From the NCBI GenBank assembly GCA_022829145.1, contig CM040753.1, positions 1,545,001 through 1,609,000 of the forward strand: 64,000 nt of DNA, read 5' to 3'. Shown here piece by piece: positions 34,501 through 46,214 of this stretch. Both the position numbers and the translations under genes were made by a program. The DNA comes from Albula goreensis (Eukaryota; Chordata; Actinopteri; Albuliformes; Albulidae). The notes below the pieces were generated by a model, which was not told where the DNA came from, did not search any database, and saw only the letters and a list, made by a program, of their open reading frames with translations. The stretch's first letter is position 1; each line of letters opens with the position of its first letter.

Positions 34501-35142
34501 TTTGGTATATACGCACATATATTCATAAGTGATATAAACTCGAATAATACTACAGAAAAATAAAATAAATATTAGATACTTGTAAAACGATTTCAATTTT
34601 AATGTGCTCCCGACAAGAACATCTAGTTTTCTGAAGTAGTCAGGGCACACAATTTTACAAAGTACTTCACTGACTTATCCGTGTTTTAGACATGTTATTG
34701 AGCGACACAGACACACATCTATATGAACGATCTGTTAGTTTCACATTCACGCCCGGGAATACTAACTCTATTCGTTTGCCTCCCACGCTTAGTATTCCGT
34801 TTGAAGAATCAAACCTTAACACACTGCGGCATACTCTGGAGTCCAAACAAGCATAACCTACGCTGCGAGAATGTTAGGAACGACCAATTTACGAGTCGTC
34901 AGTTAAATCACAACTTTACAAGGTTGTAGTGGAGTCCCGGTCAACTTTGCCTTACCTTCGAGCGTCTTGTCGTGCTCCGCTCTGCCTGGCAGCGTTGGAA
35001 AACTTTGCGTCCCTATCAATCTCATTTTACACGGGCTCCTCCGCCCGAGAATACTGTCTATGCAGTACGAGGACAGTAAAGTTGGAGATTTACTTTTACA
35101 GTCGGTTCTTTCAGAGATATCGTCCTCGTACTGACCACTCAT
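25598..35142 (-). CDS. arx: Aristaless-related homeobox transcription factor, complete, five exons
   Basis: Paired-class homeodomain factor, mainly a repressor, needed for forebrain interneuron and pancreatic alpha-cell development (family knowledge). Exons on the - strand: 34956-35142 (start ATG 35140-35142), 33575-34124, 31548-31593, 28890-29219 and 25598-25838 (stop TGA); all junctions are GT-AG. The product is about 451 residues once the exon 4 frame break is allowed for, close to the usual fish length and shorter than human (562). Visible parts: octapeptide-type motif CIDSILGRR (near 28-36); SRSKSYREN; acidic [17 protein letters not shown]; homeodomain about 216-275 with [13 protein letters not shown] and Gln at position 50; nine alanines after [13 protein letters not shown] and [11 protein letters not shown] domain [16 protein letters not shown] near 416-431; C-terminus TGKEVC. 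The two long alanine tracts of human exon 2 are absent. Exon structure matches human ARX. Could be arxa or an unnamed paralogue. Confidence 0.97.
26385..26565 (+). mobile_element. tRNA-derived SINE fragment in arx intron 4
   Basis: Reads GTGTAATGGCATGGGAGCTG, then a decayed B-box region (CAGATTAAATTCCCAGGTAG). Next come GGGCACTGCTGTGGGACCCT, CGAGCGAGGTACTTAGCCTG and CAGTAAATATTCAGCTTCAT. This is the standard order of a widespread fish tRNA-SINE (head, then the ggcactgctgttgtacccttgagcaaggtacttaacctg body). Same family as 27085-27430 and 62755-62868. Confidence 0.7.
27085..27430 (+). mobile_element. tRNA-derived SINE fragment in arx intron 4, interrupted
   Basis: Contains GTGTGGTGTAGCAGCTACGG, AGCTGGGCCTGCAGCCCAGA and GGGCACTGCCGTTTGTGCCC. 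These are followed by TTCAGCAAAGCACTTCACCT and, after about 180 bp of other sequence, the tail GTCTCTGCTAAATGACTAAA. The internal gap (about 27215-27380) may be a later insertion or decayed body. Confidence 0.6.
27556..27700. mobile_element. Truncated copy of a MITE-like element in arx intron 4
   Basis: Begins CACTAGATTCAATCAAACAC, resembling the left end of the element at 29380-29731. Shared internal phrases follow (GGAGAAGCAAACATGCCTTT here, GGAGACAAGCAAAAATGTCC there). No right terminal repeat was found. Confidence 0.5.
28351..28552. repeat. 46-bp tandem repeat, ~4.4 copies, arx intron 4
   Basis: The unit starts CTCAAACTGGCTAGCTCTTT and continues CACCGGGTGCGACGATTTGC ATTAAA. Copies are 85-95 percent alike by eye. 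Confidence 0.85.
28640..28855. repeat. ~20-bp degenerate repeat carrying CAGGTG E-boxes, arx intron 4
   Basis: CAGGTG occurs at 28673, 28693, 28711, 28730, 28750, 28810, 28830 and 28839, and CAGCTG at 28790; spacing is mostly 18-20 bp. The array ends about 45 bp from the exon 4 donor. CAGGTG is the core bound by E-proteins and by ZEB/Snail repressors. Confidence 0.7.
29077..29094 (-). other. arx: Frame break in arx exon 4 at C6/G6 homopolymers
   Basis: Upstream, exon 4 reads [13 protein letters not shown] in frame. From the codons for HHPTLESAW onward, the conserved protein continues in another frame to the exon end. Between the two lie G6 and C6 runs (coding strand), at + positions 29089-29094 and 29077-29082. 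Two missing bases in the C run would give PFPPHHP, exactly the human residues. Taken literally, the alanine tract, the C-terminal region and the OAR domain would be lost. An assembly error is more likely than a dead gene. Confidence 0.85.
29305..29375. repeat. 25-bp tandem repeat, ~3 copies, arx intron 3
   Basis: The unit begins TGCCTGATCAATCAAACACA. It abuts the MITE-like element. Confidence 0.8.
29378..29733. mobile_element. MITE-like element with terminal inverted repeats, arx intron 3
   Basis: The left end reads GGACTAGATTCAGTCAATCA (29380). The right end, reverse-complemented, reads GGCCCAGATTCAGTCAAAC (29731 back to 29713). They share AGATTCAGTCAA. Both ends are flanked by TA, fitting a TA target-site duplication. 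It is about 352 bp with no coding capacity. A second diverged, truncated copy lies at 27556. Probably a non-autonomous DNA transposon; the family is not identified. Confidence 0.6.
29950..30950. promoter_or_regulatory. Candidate conserved non-coding block in arx intron 3
   Basis: Repeat-free, motif-dense sequence (AGTTTGCTAATTAAAATCTG, GCGGTTAATAATTATTAATA, AAATTAAATTCTC) with surviving CpGs. It is a candidate intronic enhancer; inference only. Confidence 0.35.
31594..33574 (-). other. arx: arx intron 2
   Basis: Very AT-rich, with trinucleotide-like runs (ATAATAATAATAACAACAAC near 31820) and A-runs near 32226-32252. 32030-32110 is a more complex GC segment. No gene or clear element. Confidence 0.6.
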
Positions 35143-35460
35143 TTTGTTCCCTTTTTTGGCCGACAGACCTTTTTATTTGAAGGAGTGAGTAAATGTCTCG
35201 CTCTCTCGATGTTTCGACCCCCCTGTTTCTCCTCTCTCACGTCTAACTCCCGGATACTTATGACATGTGCAATGAGCTGCAGCGGCTCCGCTCGCGATTC
35301 TGTTACATTGACGTGTAAAGCCAACCTGATTGGTTCCCAGGGAAGAAAGATGGTCTTTATCTTTTCTTTGCCATTAAAGTTCAACTACAAGAACAAATCA
35401 AATCTCGAGATGGAGTACCGACCCGATGAACTGAACTCTGATGGTTGAACTGTAGTATTT
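35143..35460 (-). promoter_or_regulatory. arx: arx 5' UTR and proximal promoter region
   Basis: Immediately upstream of the arx ATG. It includes an AACCAATCAG (CCAAT) box on the - strand at about 35327-35336 and a CpG-containing segment near 35285-35300. No clear TATA box. The transcription start was not located. Confidence 0.35.
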
Positions 35461-37182
35461 ACCTCGATTATATTTTTATTTCCTTAAAAAAAAAAAAAAA
35501 AAAAACAGAGAAGACTATACATAGCGAGTTGCTGACAGTAGTCCATATAGGTCGTATATTCGTCATTAATTGAAGAGACCATTCAAATCAACCGGACTAA
35601 CTGCGTTTCCACATGTGCAGTGCTAGCTCTGCAATGTATGATTAACAAATACCAATTTTATGAATGTCAATGTATGCCTACCATCCCTGTTGGATATTTA
35701 GGCCACAGATGTTAAAATGCAACACGCTTATTAAGGCTATCTTTGTATTCTCTCTCACACTGTCTTGAGTGTGTGTGTGTTTGTGCGTATATTTGAGAGC
35801 GTGCGTTTAAACTATTTTGGTACATACACACACGTACTTTATATATACATAACGTATTGGGAGATCGTATGCGATATACTTGAATTCGAGTAAGAATAGT
35901 GTAGTTGTCTACATATTCTTATGACTGCATGGGGAAAAAAGCCTTAAACGTAACCCCAAACAAATGTGTTTTGAAAAGAGCGTTGCTTTTGAAGTTCATA
36001 ATTTGTGACAGTTGCTGTTACCCCGTACACGTGGCAGAGGACATGTCCTGCTGGGTAGAGTGAGATGGGGACCAGTGTTACTCTGCTCCACATGTAAGGA
36101 ATTAAAAGGCTGCTTCACTTGGACTAATCACTATCTGGCAATATGAGCCTGGCGATTCTGCTACAGCACAATATGTTACTAAATCATGAGTGCTGGATTG
36201 CGCCACAATTTCAGAAACCAAATTTACAAAAAAACTAAGAACATTTTCCCATACTTTATTTAAAAAATGCAAAATCATTCCCTAAAAATCAATAAACAAT
36301 AAAAAGAAAATGAAAAAGAAACTGAGAATATTATAAAACGAGCATACAATGATTCTAACAATTCCTTTTCGAGCTACTTTGCACTTTTATGTGTCTGTTT
36401 TATTTGTGTAGTCTCTAATAAAAATACAGAAAATTATTTAGAATTAATTTAATTGACACTGCTTAGCTCATTCATTAGCAATAGCAAGCTCATATAAACG
36501 AATGAAAAAATATGAGAATCTCACCTAGAACAAATGTCTAACTAGATTCCTCAATATCTTAAAACACGAGCGTTACATTTTATCCATTAAAGACCCGCTA
36601 ATTGCCTTGCCTAAGGACGACCGTCTATGTATAACGTGCAGAAGGGAATTGCCAAAGCAATCTTAAACGACTTAGATGATTGACTTAAAAAGTGATAGTG
36701 TAGCGATAATAGCGCGCAATTGGTCTGTAAGGATACTGCGGGTTGAACGCTTTCCCCCCTTGCAATAACGCGGAGCAGAGAGGCGAGATAGATTGAGAAT
36801 GTAATTTTAAATGAAAGTCTATTTAACCTGCTGCGAATGGCGCGACCTCATCCGCGGCTCAAACCCATCACCGCTAAAAGGATCATTTTCAGAATTCAAT
36901 CCCAAAACTTCAACAAGCTACAATTTACTCTTTCTTCTCTATTTATGTACCTGCTCCGTTATGTGGCCAAGAACTGTCAAGAATGAAAATAATAATAAAA
37001 ATATCTTTTCAGAAAAGTGTAAGAAAGAAAAAAGTGAAGCTACCAACTTTAAGCGAATACAAACTCGTATTCCTGGTGAAAATTGTATCCATTGGCCTAC
37101 AACTGAAAATTTTCATGAGACATTAAATTAGCCGTTATTAACATGAATTTAGGGCAGTATAAGCATGATCTATGAACGAATG
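35461..37182. other. Upstream arx intergenic, single-copy
   Basis: AT-rich. It has an A-run at 35486-35505 and short TG/TA runs near 35770-35850. 36640-36900 is more complex, with CpGs (GATAATAGCGCGCAATTGGT). The 106-codon frame at 36811-37131 matches no family I know. Confidence 0.45.
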
Positions 37183-37313
<131 letters not shown>

Positions 37314-37769
37314 CATAATCTGCAATGCTCTAGTAAAATGCATTTTCTTGTGAAAAGTAGGGAAGGATGTTCAGGTTTTAATATATTGTTTTTCTCGCTG
37401 ATAAACGCAATCTTGCTGGCTGTTGCATTTATGTTTTCATGCTTCATGAGACAGTAAAACACTATTTTGCAGCGTTTTTCGTTTACTAATTATTCCGTTG
37501 TCTTGAACCGTGAAGTTTAAACCCAAGGTTGTTCGTTTGTACCATGTTGCTTACAAATAATTTATTGCTTGTATTGAATCTGAAACTTTTGTGGGCATTT
37601 GTACGCATATCAGCACAGTAATGACAGTAATAATAATATAAAATGTTTTTTTTTCTGTGGTCACAAACAGACACGTAATATAGACTGATATTTAGAGGCG
37701 CTATATAATTTAGGGACACATTTGATTCATTTACCCATGCTCTGTTATTAACCCAAGAAAAGAAATGTC

Positions 37770-40700
37770 AGGCACGATTATCGGCCGCAGGACATCCGCG
37801 CGGTGTTTAAATGCGCTAATTACGCGCATACATTATAAAGCGCAATTTTATATTTTCAATTTTCAGTCTATTTGGAGCACCACATGCGGGTGAATAGTCA
37901 GAGGAAACCCAGAGATTAACCTGTTCATTTATGATCTGTGCTTTAAATATGTCATATTTTCGCACCAACAGACAAAGTTAATCATTTCTGCAGCAAACAA
38001 TTGATTTGCCACATTTCTATGCCATTAGAGACCGATCGCTTTGATGCGTGGAGTCACGGCCCCCAGTACGCCACACTTCACTCAAGACCGTGAGCGCTTC
38101 TGTAAGGACAGGGCGGTTCTAGGCAGCGTTCAGCGCAGCCTTAAGGCTTAGAGGCAACCTCAGAAACTCTGCCTCATCGTCACTGTGGCATGTCTTCCGA
38201 TGGCTCGTGAATACATCGCTTGAGAGAAAGAGGACATTGCTGAAGACAACAAACACATGTGAATAATCATTCTAAGTTCTGTCTTTTTCAAATAGCGCCA
38301 TCTCCTGGTCCTGGTCTCAACTACAAAGTGTGTGTGTACTTGTGTGTGTGTATGTGTGTACGTGAGGGAGAGACACAGAGAGAGAGAGAAAACGTGCCTA
38401 ATACTAATTAATCATTAACTGATGTAAAGTAGGTTATGTCTAAATTTTAATTACATATCTGATTCCATTGATTAAGGTTGATTCTCGGTAATTGTGCATA
38501 ATTGCATATTAATTAACACAATCCTAAGTGTTTCTCATGATAGCCAATTTGGTTGTTCCATTCACGCCGTTCTCACAATCTGAACGCACGGGATTGATCT
38601 AAATGAATCGAATTCATTTTAATTATTTATATTAGAATACAGTGGCTCACTTCGAGACACTACTGAAATAGAAAGCTAGTCAGACTATGTTTCGTAAACA
38701 AATCCAGAAGTAAACCATTGCACAGGGTAGATCAACATAATGACGACTGACACTTACAAAGGCCTATATTTGCAGTTGCAATGACCGATGAGAACTCCAT
38801 GGATTATAATTTCTGGCACTGATATCATACCAGAAATTCACTTCAGACGTACATCCTGCGCAAAATGCTTGGCAAAATCACTTAGAAGTGTTGACGAAGG
38901 ATGAAATCCAGAGTTTGTTTTCGAAATAATTTACGCCCTGCTAGACTATAGGTCCATACTCAAGATACGAATGGCGATTCCGGATACAACAGGGTCCCGT
39001 TGTGTAGAGGTCAAGCTCAAACACACCTAAGGTCATTTTACCTGATTCGTTAACACGTCCTGCAGAACTGGGCAAGAGCCTACTGAATGCGTATTTGTAC
39101 ACAGAGGAATAAAACTGAGAAAAATACAACTTAACACATTTTGGTAAGGAATGTAAAGTAAATCCTTTCTCCGATTGTGAAGTATGTGCAAAATAATCGA
39201 TTGGTCCATGACAGCTAATATGAACCCTGGAACTTCAGGCTGGAATAAATCAGTGCCCCCCCTGCTTTCTCTTAAAGAGAACACCATAATATGAAAGTGT
39301 GGCTTGTCCACGTGTGGCGCAAAGGGGTGTTTTTTTTCCTTCATTCCGGTTTCTGAGGCATAATTGGATGCTGCTCTGCCTGGAAGATAGGACACAAAGA
39401 AGAGCTTTTAGGCGCGCGCGTAAGCAAAGTTAATTAGCGGTTATTAACAACCCGCATAATAAGAGTGCGAGGGAGTCAATTTATCGACTTTGTTAGCGCG
39501 AGTTTAGAATGACACGCGATGAACAGAACAATAATAGCAGTCTTGAACGCTGTGATCAACTGTAATTTTCAACAGCAATACGTTACAATAAAAACAAAGG
39601 GCACTAATTTCGTTCAACTGACTCGATAATTTGAAGTTATGTAAAAAAATAATTGATGACTTAATATTTATACGGAAGATTATTTTCTCTTTAAAGATTA
39701 AATAAAAATATGCATACTGCACACTTAATGTGGATGCGCCTGAAGAATCGTCCAACACGACATGGTATGGGCCTTTTAGTCTCCATTCTGTAGACTGTAT
39801 TTCCTGCGCAATGCTGTTGAATATACAACTGATTTGAATAATTGATTGGCTAAAGATCCTAGAGGCAGCCTCAATAACTGCAAATTTTTTCACCAATATG
39901 TATTTCACTATTTGAAACTGGAGTCAGTTGGTGATATGCTGCTTCCAAGAACGCTCTTTAAAGCCAACAGACAGAACGTACAAACAGTGGCATGTGTGCA
40001 CCGGGAAGTTATTAAATGGACGACGCGATTTTTTGCGCATCATTTCATTTATGAAATTAGGTTTAGATGAGCAGAGAAGATTATGGCATTTCGCAGTGCT
40101 GATATTGATTGGCGGAATGCGCAGCGCGGAATGGCCCCTTTAAAGTTTTCCCAGGTGAGGCTTTCTAAAAATAAGCAGCAACTTAGTGGTCCCATTCCTC
40201 ACCTGATTACTGTTTTAATAAGACGAAATCGTTCAGGAGGAAAAAAGGTACTTCAATTCGATGTGCGCATTGATCCTATGTATAAGTTTAGACCAACAAG
40301 GCCGCATCTTGTCCATGGAGTCACGTGCCTCTCCTCACCTCGCTCTCCCGACTCACATCACTTGATAAGATGTGTAAATTCTGGGAGAATCATCCCACGA
40401 GTCTTTATTAAGATCATCAAACTAATGTATGCTAATGAACCCTTATTAGCTGCTTTTTTTCTCTTGCGTGTGCTTATCAAATCGTGTCTTTTCCCCCTTG
40501 AAATTGAAGAAGTCCGTTTATTCAGTTAGCTGTAATAAAAGATACAAATACCACGATGCAAATGAAAGTTGATTAGGATTAATTAAAGACTTCGCTGATA
40601 TCTGACCTTGTCTGCGTTTTATGTAAATGATTGAAAACGGTGTGATGAAGTAAATTGCATGTTATAAAATTCATATTTTCAAATTAATCACATCAGATTT

Positions 40701-41165
40701 GCCGGCGCGGTCGGGGATTCTTTGCAAGAAGGCCCATCAAATTTACAAACTTGAACAGGGGTGACCGCGCGGAAGGACACCAGTAATGAACACCGCTCTT
40801 GTTTGTTGTCCTCATGGCCAACATTTCTCACGACTGAGACAACGACCTCCAGTCCGTGGGCTGCAGGCGCCCTTGCAGCCTCTGCTACGCGTTTGAACAG
40901 CCGTTTTAAAATATCTTGTGATGTAATCTAGAGAAAATCTCACTGAAATACACCTGCAAGTGCTCTTTATTTACAATAAAAATGTGCTTCTCAGGAGCAT
41001 CTATATGCTTTTTTTGCGGCTCACAATAGGCCCCGTACCCCAGGGATCCAGACGCGCAGCAGGAGGCGAGTGTCTTCGGAGAGCCGTTATTTGGATGCCT
41101 TTTATAAGTTGGTAGTATTTCATTCGGGGAGGAATATTTTCCGCTGGTGCTTTTTGGCATAATGT
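37770..41165. promoter_or_regulatory. Candidate arx upstream regulatory region (several islands)
   Basis: Mostly repeat-free sequence with motif-dense islands. 37780-38100 has CGCTAATTACGCGCATACAT. 39360-39500 has GTTAATTAGCGGTTATTAAC and GCATAATTGGATGCTGCTCT. 40540-40760 has GATTAGGATTAATTAAAGAC and AAATTAATCACATCAGATTT. CpG-retaining homeodomain sites next to a homeobox gene fit enhancers. No coding exon recognised. Inference. Confidence 0.38.
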
Positions 41166-44100
41166 TGTGTACCTACTGACACACAGGAGCAGAGAGGAGC
41201 CGGGAAGCTTTGCGCGAGGGGAACGGGGCGTGATCGAAACCTGTTCTACGCCTCGCGTGGAAGACCTGATGTCAATTTTTCAAATTCGGTTCGAATCCAA
41301 AACAGCATCATCGACTGCACGTCATAATAAACGGCACCACTAGAAATGTATCAAATGAGAAATGAGACCAAGAACGATAACGATAATGGTCAGATTAATA
41401 TTATATTTGTAGGAAACAGTTGGGTTGAGTCATTAAGACTTATCTGGCTGTCAGGACTGCAGTTGCTCTCCAAACATATCAGAACAAAACTATAGTCTAA
41501 GAAAGAGTTAAACTGGAAGGGGTGTCCTCTTTTCATATTCAGAAAGATAACACTTTGTCCTGGATAAAGATAGTGCATCTGGGGGCCCTGAGACCGAGCT
41601 GTGGGTCACGGTGTCTGTGCAGCCCTTACACACCCACCATACGGCTGACCTGTGCACTCCCAGTCTGTTTCCATAGAGTCTGTGACATAATCTGTTCTGT
41701 GACCATTTGTCTCTTTGGCATTTTTACACAGTCTATCAATCCAATTATTATTTGTAAATGTTATAAGGAAGGCATTGTTTAACATGGATCCAGCTGGCTT
41801 GTCCAGTCCTTCGTATTTGGAAATGCAGGTGCTGCACAGAGGAGCAGGCCTGGTGGAGAGGGGAGTCAGCCAGGGAGCAGAGAATAAAAGAGGCACAGTC
41901 CCTGCAGATTTGCATCCTGGGTTTTGCGGTCCTCAGTGGATGCGAGATATAGCTGGAGGTGTTGTGGTTCAAGAGTGTAGCAGCTCAGTTCAGTCTTATT
42001 TGCCCCTGGAAGTAGTGAAACTACATCTGAGAGCTTCATCTCAGACCATATGACTCTGTCCCAGTGTCCTCTGGTTAATAAAAAGGCTCTTTATTAGCTT
42101 ACAGATTCTGCCGCTAGGGTCAGAGAGTTTTGTCCTGTGATGACATTATCTTTGTCCAAAGCTTTTAACTGCACTGGAGCCAGATCTTTTTCTGGAATAT
42201 GAAGTCCTTTTTTTTTTTTCCAACCGACTTTCCAGGTCACCCCAGTGTGCGCAGGACCACCCCAGTCCTGGGATTTTGAGTCTCCTGGCACATGCTGGCT
42301 TGCTTCTTCCCGACACACAAATGTGGATTTCTGTAGATTTTGCCAATTACCCTGCACTGAAGTGTCATAGCGGTGTGTTGATCTAAACAATACTCACCTC
42401 AGTCTCAGGACATCATGAGCACACTGCTGGCAGTTATCTCCTCGCTTGTATTGCATCGATTTATGACATCCCGACTTCCCAACAGTAATGGGAATGATGG
42501 GAAAATAAGGTGTCATGACACCAAAAATGGGTGGAGTTTCCACTACCTTACTGATTTGAACCAATGATTGTGTTTTGCTGCAGAAAAGCCTTATGATTGG
42601 CTGAAACAGGTCAGTGATTGACAGATAATTGTAGCGTTACCAATTTTGCTGCCATTATGCCTCATTCTCCCATCACCAATTCCCAGACCTGTGTAAAAGG
42701 GGTCTTGACCAAGAGCAGAACTTTTACAAGAAAGTGATTTTACTGACACCTGGTGGAAAGGCAAAGTAACTGCAGACTGCACCACATGATCTCTGTGCCG
42801 ATGGGGAAACAAAACTGGTCTGAAGCAACCTGAGGAAGTAAATAAACCAACAAAAAACAAGTAAATAAATGCATAAAATACAATTTTACCTGACTAATGA
42901 ATATGTTTTACTTAAAAACACCAAATGTTTGGGGCCCACAGTACACAACAGTGCCCTCTGCTGGCAACCCCCATCTGAGACATAAGCAGTTATTTTGTTA
43001 GTAATGTGAAACTGCAGGAACTACTTGGAGGAAAGTATAATAATTCTTTTTAACTCTATAAAAAAACATGCTGTCAAACGACTTTGAGCAATGAATTTTT
43101 CTGCTGTGTATCTTGTTCTGCCTGTCACTGGGTGTAAAGCTAGCATGTGTGTTTTTATGCGCTGCTTTTGTCTGTTATGTGTTGATGTGACTCTCAGCAC
43201 AAAGGTAAGTATCCCCATGGGCTGTCTTGATTTTGACTTTGATAATGTCACTGCATTATGGACTGAAAGACCCAGGTTTGCTTCAGATCTGATAAAAAAA
43301 AAAAATAAGTAAAAAACCTGGTTCTGAAAATCAAATGCTGCTTCAAATCAATATGGCCTTAACCGCCCAATCATTCAAACCTGGAAATTCAATGAACACT
43401 TTAAAGCCTTTGTGTTACATTTGTATGTTACATTCGTTTTATTGATCCATTTATTTATTGTCTGCTTCAAAGAAATGTATTTTTGGGAACCCGTTCAGAA
43501 GCTCACAGCAGATGGTGTGCAGTAGCAGGGTCTCAGAGAGGCTTCAGATGGAGCCGGTTCCTGACCGTGGCTGCGGAGGCCCGGGGCTGCCATCGGCGTT
43601 CGCCAGGGCGACGGCACCAGTAAGGAAGCTCCCTGGGGGTTGGAGTGCGGGGGCGGACGGGAGAAGATTTGGGGACTGTCCCCCTGTCCCCCCAGCTTGT
43701 TCGGATCCCCAGGGCTGCTGGGGCTCGGATTGGGGTACACCGCTCCGCACAAAGCCCTTTATTCTGTTCCCAAAATCGCGTTCCGCCAGGCCCAGGCCGC
43801 CCGCTCCACTACACACACCATTATTACATTTGTTTCTGTGTGCCTGCGTGTGTCACACCGGTGCTGGTCCGAGGGGGAGAGGGAGTGATTTGGGGGTTGG
43901 GGGGGGTTGTGGTTTGGGTAAGGGGGTCCTGCCCCCCTGCCCTCAGACCGATTCGGCAGAGAGAAACGGTCTGATCTGAGCTCAGAGGACCTCTGTCACG
44001 CCGCAGGGGGAAGAACTGCCATGCAATCTATATCCTGCTCCCCCCCGCCCCCCGCTGCCAGGAAGTCTTAATGGCAAATCTGCCAACCCAGCAGGGTCCG

Positions 44101-44329
44101 GCCGGGGTCGAGCCCGAGCCGCGGGGGGACCGGTTTAACAGAGTCGCACAGAGAACTCTCTCCAACCTGTGCACTCAATTTAAGTCGCCTCCTCGTGCCC
44201 AGCCCCCTCCTCCCTCCCTCCCCCGATCTTCCACAGGAGAAAATGAGGTTGTGGTGGTGGATCTTTCGATGCGAAGCTCGGCGAGGACATGGACGGGAGA
44301 ATGAAGTCAGGTGGGACCCAATCTCCAGC
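41166..44329. other. arx-hgd intergenic, nothing assigned
   Basis: Ordinary complexity. 42509-42522 is a perfect palindrome, GGTGTCATGACACC. 43540-43790 and 44040-44230 are GC-rich. Open frames of 80-170 codons here overlap in several frames and resemble no protein family. Confidence 0.45.
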
Positions 44330-44530
44330 TCAGACGTGCTCGCTCCAGCTGCCAGATCAGTGTTCCGTAATCTGATTGGTTCCTGCAAATTTTAGCCGCC
44401 GCTACATGTGATTGAGCTGCTTTGAATAGCTGCCCCCAACTGGACTGACATTTACACCAGAGCAAAGCAAATTACTGTAGTGTCTTGCATCACAGTGCAT
44501 TAGCCTTACAGTCCTATGATCCTAAAAACG
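44330..44530. promoter_or_regulatory. Candidate conserved non-coding element
   Basis: Complex segment: GTAATCTGATTGGTTCCTGC, CATGTGATTGAGCTGCTTTG, GAATAGCTGCCCCCAACTGG, AAAGCAAATTACTGTAGTGT. No repeats. Inference from texture only. Confidence 0.3.
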
Positions 44531-44569
44531 ATCTTCGGCAGAGTCAGTATCTGACATTAGCATCACTCA

Positions 44570-44770
44570 GGCGCATACAGGTGTTGTAACGTCACTCAGG
44601 TATACTGTCACTTTCATCACACAGGTGTACTAACATTACACAGGTATAGTACAATCACACAGGTGCATTAACATTATACAGGTTCATCCACACCATACAA
44701 CACAGGTATAACTACGTTATATGTGTATTCAATGTGGTGCAGGTATGCCAGCATAGTGTTGGTGACAGAT
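44570..44770. repeat. Degenerate ~20-bp repeat (ACAGGTNTAC-like)
   Basis: CAGGT recurs about every 19-25 bp from 44578 to 44740 (CACACAGGTGTACTAACATT, CACACAGGTGCATTAACATT). It recalls the E-box repeat in arx intron 4 but is more decayed. Confidence 0.55.
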
Positions 44771-45136
44771 CAGATATCCAATCCTGCAACATTCACACAG
44801 CACCTTTTCCATTGGTAACCTAAGAGATGACATCAGAAACACACCCAGTTTACCAATCCCAGCTGCTTTTAGATTATGTCATAATCTAGTAGCAAGTTGT
44901 GCCAATCAGCTTCTTTTTTCATCTTGGCCTTCACTCTACGAACCTAGCCTTCAGCCATCTTGAAAGTGTGATCAGATTATGACATCACAGGTATGCCCCT
45001 ACTACTAACCAATTCCAGCTCTCGTGGCTGATGTCATTATGTGACTGCTAGCTGGCCAATCAGCTTCTCTCCATCTCCAGCAGTCCCTCAGCTGGATTTG
45101 CCTGATAAGCAGCAGCTGTTGCCAGAGGAAATCTGT

Positions 45137-45325
45137 GTGAGTGAGTGTGTGTGTGTGTGTGTGTTTGAGAGAGAGAGTGTGTGTGTGTCTGTGTGAGTGA
45201 GTGTGTGTGTGTGTGTGTGTGTGTGTTTGAGAGAGAGAGAGTGTGTGTGTGTGTGTTGTGTGTGTGTGTTTGAGAGAGAGAGAGAGTGGGTGTGTGTGTG
45301 TGTGTGTATGTGTGTGTGTGGTCAA
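45137..45325. repeat. (TG)n/(GA)n compound microsatellite
   Basis: TG runs with repeated TTTGAGAGAGAGAG blocks. 45617-45658 is another TG run. Confidence 0.95.
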
Positions 45326-45614
45326 AAAGTGATCCTTCCATGGCCTCACACAAGATGTCATGTGATCCCCAAGCCCCGCCCATTACCAATGACAAGTGCC
45401 AGTGGACCGCTATGAGATTCCCACCAAAAAAAAACTAATTGTGTTTGTGTGTGTGTGTGTTTTTTTCATTTTTTAAATGTTTTTTTAAGCACATCTTTAT
45501 AACCAAGCAATTACAAAGCAATTTTCTCTGTAGGAAGAAAGTGTAATTTTCTATTCTGTCGCAATCTGGTGTCTGAAAACCTGGGGAAAGTAATGGAAAA
45601 AGGCAGTTTAAACA

Positions 45615-45658
<44 letters not shown>

Positions 45659-46084
45659 GGCCAGGCCTGTTGGGGGACAGGCTCCTGGGTAGACTGAGGT
45701 TTAATGACTGTGGATAATGCAGGCCTCATTAGAGCCGGTAGAGGCAGAAGGGGTGGGGCTTAACCCACACATGCTATGGCCTTCATTTTCACATTAAACC
45801 ATTTTGCATAACAATCGAGGTGCGCGCTTGAGCCAAACTCAAGCACTGAGCCACACTCGATATAAAAAAGCAGAAATTTCATACTGTAGCAGTAAAATAT
45901 ATTATCAATGTGCTTTGAGTGGAGCAGCAGGCGAGGCAGAGAAACCCAGGAAAATGAGGCCGACTGCGCCGGAGACACAGCTCTGACCGACAGCCTCAGT
46001 CTCACCTGCTATTTACATGGTGCCATATTTCAGCGAAACTTTGACTGCATCCAGCCAATATATGTAGATATTTACAAGGAGCTC
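45326..46084. other. Intergenic, single-copy plus a TG run
   Basis: Apart from TG repeats near 45446-45460 and 45617-45658, nothing is recognised. Confidence 0.5.
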
Positions 46085-46142
46085 CATGGCGACTCAGCTA
46101 ATCACAGTGTCAGCAGTCACTGTGATTAGCTGAGATGCCATG
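46085..46142. repeat. Near-perfect hairpin (25-nt arms, 8-nt loop)
   Basis: CTCAGCTAATCACAGTG (46093-46109), loop TCAGCAGT, then its exact reverse complement at 46118-46134. After a two-base mismatch, CATGGC (46085) pairs with GCCATG (46137-46142). The arms contain TAATC. It lies 72 bp before a minisatellite. Confidence 0.9.
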
Positions 46143-46214
46143 ATGGCAGTAGAGTTAATTTACCAATACAGCAGGTCAAACATTTGATGTTGTCATGTGT
46201 ATTGAATAGTCTTG

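Noticed and set aside
36811-37131. 106-codon frame upstream of arx
   Set aside because: No family resemblance and AT-rich composition with poly-N/K; taken as chance.
43458-43979. 173-codon + strand frame and its shadows in GC-rich DNA
   Set aside because: Four overlapping frames are open at once because of GC richness; no domain or splice pattern was recognised.
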